From NCBI GenBank assembly GCA_018830385.1, contig JAHJSO010000134.1:1-21240 (forward strand): DNA of 21,240 bases, given 5' to 3'. The DNA comes from Elusimicrobiota bacterium (GTDB lineage: Bacteria; Elusimicrobiota; Endomicrobiia; CG1-02-37-114; JAHJSO01). Every line of letters starts with the position of its first letter. Position 1 is the stretch's first letter. Below are positions 19,788-21,240 of the stretch, piece by piece. Made by a program: the position numbers and the translations under genes. The notes under the pieces are model-generated. The model was not told the origin of the DNA. It searched no databases and was given only the letters and a program-made list of their open reading frames with translations.

Positions 19788-20914
19788 ATTAAGGACTCGT
19801 ATAATTTTTTTGTCTTTTTCGCTATGAGTTCCCAAGAGAAGTGTTCCTCAACCCTTTCCCTGCCGTTCTCGCCGAATTTTTTCATAAGTTTTTCGTCTTT
19901 CAACAGACGGTTGACTGCATCTGCTATCTGTTTCGGGTTGCCCGGCTCCACGAGAAGCCCTGTTTCTTCCGGGATGACGACCTCAAGTATGCCGCCCACT
20001 GCACTGGCCACAACGGGCGTCTTGCATGCCATCGCTTCCAGGTTTATTATACCGAACGGCTCATAGACAGAAGGGCAGACGAACACCCTGGCGGAGGAAT
20101 ATAACTGGACGTATTCTTCCTCCTTCAGTAATTTGCGTATCCATACGATATTTTTTTTGTTTTCTACCTTCTTCATCATTTTTTCTTCGTATTCCCTGGT
20201 GTCCGCCCCGACTGCGCCGAAGACAATCTGAACGGGAATTTTATCAGCTGCATCCACAAGATACTCCATGCCTTTCTGGGGAGTCGGTCTGCCTACAAAA
20301 AGAATGTAGTCATCAGCGATGTTGTACGTCCTTTTCAACGAATCCGAAAGCGGCGTGTACTTCCACTTATTCAGGTCAACGCCATTGTGTATTACTTCAA
20401 CCTTTTCGGGAGGGACATTGAAGTATTTCACTATATCCTGCTTCATTAGACCTGAAACTCCTATTACCCTGTCCGCCGACTCAATGCCTATCTTCTCCAC
20501 CCACGTGCTCAACTGGTAACCCCTCCCTAACTGATCTTCCTTCCATGGCCTCAGCGGCTCCAAACTGTGGCATGTTGCGACAAACGGGACGTTGTAGAGA
20601 ATTTTTGCAAGCAGGCCCCCGAAGTGTCCGTACCACGTGTGAGTGTGGACGACGTCCGAATTAAAATCATCCAGCACGGACAGGAGGTTTGTTGAAAGTG
20701 TTTGCAGCGCAGGGGAGAATTTTTTGCCTTTCAGTTTTTCCCACCCGCCGTAACCCTTTGCTTTAAGTGATTCCCCGGGAGCGTCCTGGTCGCCGAAGCA
20801 CCGGACTTCCACATCCATTATCTTTGACAGCTCCTGCGAGAGGTATTTCAGATGAACCCCTGCGCCTCCATAAACGTATGGCGGATATTCCCTGGCTAAC
20901 ATTGTAACTTTCAT
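19784..20914 (-). CDS. GT4 glycosyltransferase, glycogen-synthase-like (actinobacterial GlgA/GlgM type)
   Basis: The 376-residue protein is a GT-B fold retaining glycosyltransferase of family GT4. The N-terminal block REYPPYVYGGAGVHLKYL (8-25) and VEVRCFG (35-41) are typical of the corynebacterial/mycobacterial glycogen synthase group, as are HTHTWYGHFGG (90-100) and CHSLEPLRPWKEDQLG (115-130). The donor site shows GRPTPQKG (208-215, with R209 and K214) and the EX7E motif E285 to E293 in YEPFGIINLE. Known relatives use ADP-glucose to extend glycogen or to make maltose-1-phosphate. Here the next gene, overlapping by 4 nt, makes UDP-glucose, which suggests UDP-glucose as donor; that is inference. 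AGGGGGTG lies 5 nt before the ATG. Sucrose or trehalose synthesis, or cell-surface glycan synthesis, are alternatives. Confidence 0.8.
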   Translation of the reverse strand: MKVTMLAREYPPYVYGGAGVHLKYLSQELSKIMDVEVRCFGDQDAPGESLKAKGYGGWEKLKGKKFSPALQTLSTNLLSVLDDFNSDVVHTHTWYGHFGGLLAKILYNVPFVATCHSLEPLRPWKEDQLGRGYQLSTWVEKIGIESADRVIGVSGLMKQDIVKYFNVPPEKVEVIHNGVDLNKWKYTPLSDSLKRTYNIADDYILFVGRPTPQKGMEYLVDAADKIPVQIVFGAVGADTREYEEKMMKKVENKKNIVWIRKLLKEEEYVQLYSSARVFVCPSVYEPFGIINLEAMACKTPVVASAVGGILEVVIPEETGLLVEPGNPKQIADAVNRLLKDEKLMKKFGENGRERVEEHFSWELIAKKTKKLYESLI

Positions 20915-21033
20915 TGTTGCACCCCCTATCTACGTTAATATCCCCTTAGTACATTCCCAACTTTATTACAAGTTGGCCAAAACCATTAATAAAACCACCA
21001 TTAGGTGTGATTATTTCGCCTTAATTTTAACAC
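20915..21033 (-). promoter_or_regulatory. Leader of the GT4 gene with a 7-bp hairpin
   Basis: This 119-nt gap contains a perfect hairpin, CCAACTT-6 nt-AAGTTGG (20957-20976), and a strong ribosome binding site (AGGGGGTG, 20920-20927). A weaker CACC-TAAT-GGTG hairpin followed by GTTTTATT could be a poor terminator for the upstream gene. An 11-mer (20985-20995) and a 10-mer (20967-20976) are shared with the tuf leader. No clear promoter boxes are seen. Confidence 0.4.
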
Positions 21034-21240
21034 TCAGTGGCCTGGTATGGTATAGTAAGCATGGATGATGGAACGGAAACCATGCTCCGCTGCTATCCTG
21101 TTTATTTGGACGGCGTAATCCGCTTCGTATGCCTCTCCTATAAAAACCCTCGGAGCGACCTCATTGAAATACAGTGTAGAGAGTTCTCTCCTGGCACTGA
21201 AGTCGTCCTTTTTGTTGGCCCTCTCCCTGAGTTCAAAGAA
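21034..21240 (-). CDS. C-terminal 68 residues of an unrecognised protein
   Basis: An open frame enters from the window's right edge and ends at a TGA (21034-21036). The visible part begins FFELRERANKKDDFSARREL, continues through TLYFNEVAPRVFIGEAYEAD and ends IHAYYTIPGH. The frame has codon use like the neighbours and no stop over 68 codons; the first half is charged and likely helical. I do not recognise a family from this tail. It lies 119 nt upstream of the GT4 gene on the same strand, so it could be in the same operon, but the gap leaves that open. Confidence 0.6.
   Translation of the reverse strand, partial: FFELRERANKKDDFSARRELSTLYFNEVAPRVFIGEAYEADYAVQINRIAAEHGFRSIIHAYYTIPGH

Noticed and set aside
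18669..19835. Longer uridylyltransferase starting at a TTG at 19835
   Set aside because: The added residues are encoded within the GT4 gene; the ATGA overlap at 19787 gives the expected start.

Overview
The window carries the core of a bacterial information-processing locus, with every gene on the minus strand. Read in the direction of transcription (high to low coordinates) it contains: the 3' end of an unrecognised gene; a glycogen-synthase-like GT4 glycosyltransferase; a eukaryotic-type UTP-glucose-1-phosphate uridylyltransferase; an rRNA operon (16S, tRNA-Ile, tRNA-Ala, 23S, 5S); a short palindromic repeat; a small exported protein that looks like an outer-membrane beta-barrel; then rplJ, rplL, rpoB, rpoC, rpsL, rpsG, fusA and the first 49 codons of tuf.

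The organism is a bacterium: the 16S has the bacterial 27F, EUB338 and 515F sites, and there is an anti-Shine-Dalgarno and formyl-Met-type gene starts. It is probably a diderm, because the exported protein has a signal peptide and ends in an aromatic residue, and the RNA polymerase beta' subunit carries an insertion of the SI3 type after the trigger-loop region. I cannot name the phylum from the sequence alone. The mix of features (eukaryotic-type UGPase beside a GT4 glycogen synthase, TCATTGCGAG palindromes, an 806R mismatch in 16S) would fit an uncultivated candidate lineage such as those around Omnitrophota, but that is only a guess.

Layout: the rRNA operon has a near-consensus sigma70 promoter (TTGACA, 17 bp, TACAAT) whose -35 box and UP-like A-tract lie inside the last codons of the upstream uridylyltransferase gene. 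Behind it are a leader with a boxA-like site, a 20-bp 16S processing stem, two spacer tRNAs, a second boxA before 23S, and a 23S processing stem. After 5S I find no intrinsic terminator with a T-run. The next genes follow on the same strand with small gaps or overlaps (rplJ starts 2 nt after the exported-protein gene; rplL overlaps rplJ; rpoB is 13 nt behind rplL; rpoC 33 nt behind rpoB; rpsL 47 nt behind rpoC; rpsG overlaps rpsL; fusA is 3 nt behind rpsG; tuf follows after 153 nt). The usual partners upstream of rplJ (secE, nusG, rplK, rplA) are absent, and the rRNA operon plus one envelope gene take their place.

The parts make ribosomes (rRNA, tRNAs, L10, L7/L12, S12, S7), RNA polymerase (beta, beta') and elongation factors (EF-G, EF-Tu). 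If no terminator acts after 5S, one very strong promoter could feed all of them. The points most worth a second look are: the tRNA-Ile in which both partners of the normally invariant G18-Psi55 elbow pair are changed; the palindromic repeat whose two arms differ only by compensatory base-pair flips; the fused rrn-omp-rif-str arrangement; and the paired hairpins at the rpoC-rpsL junction.
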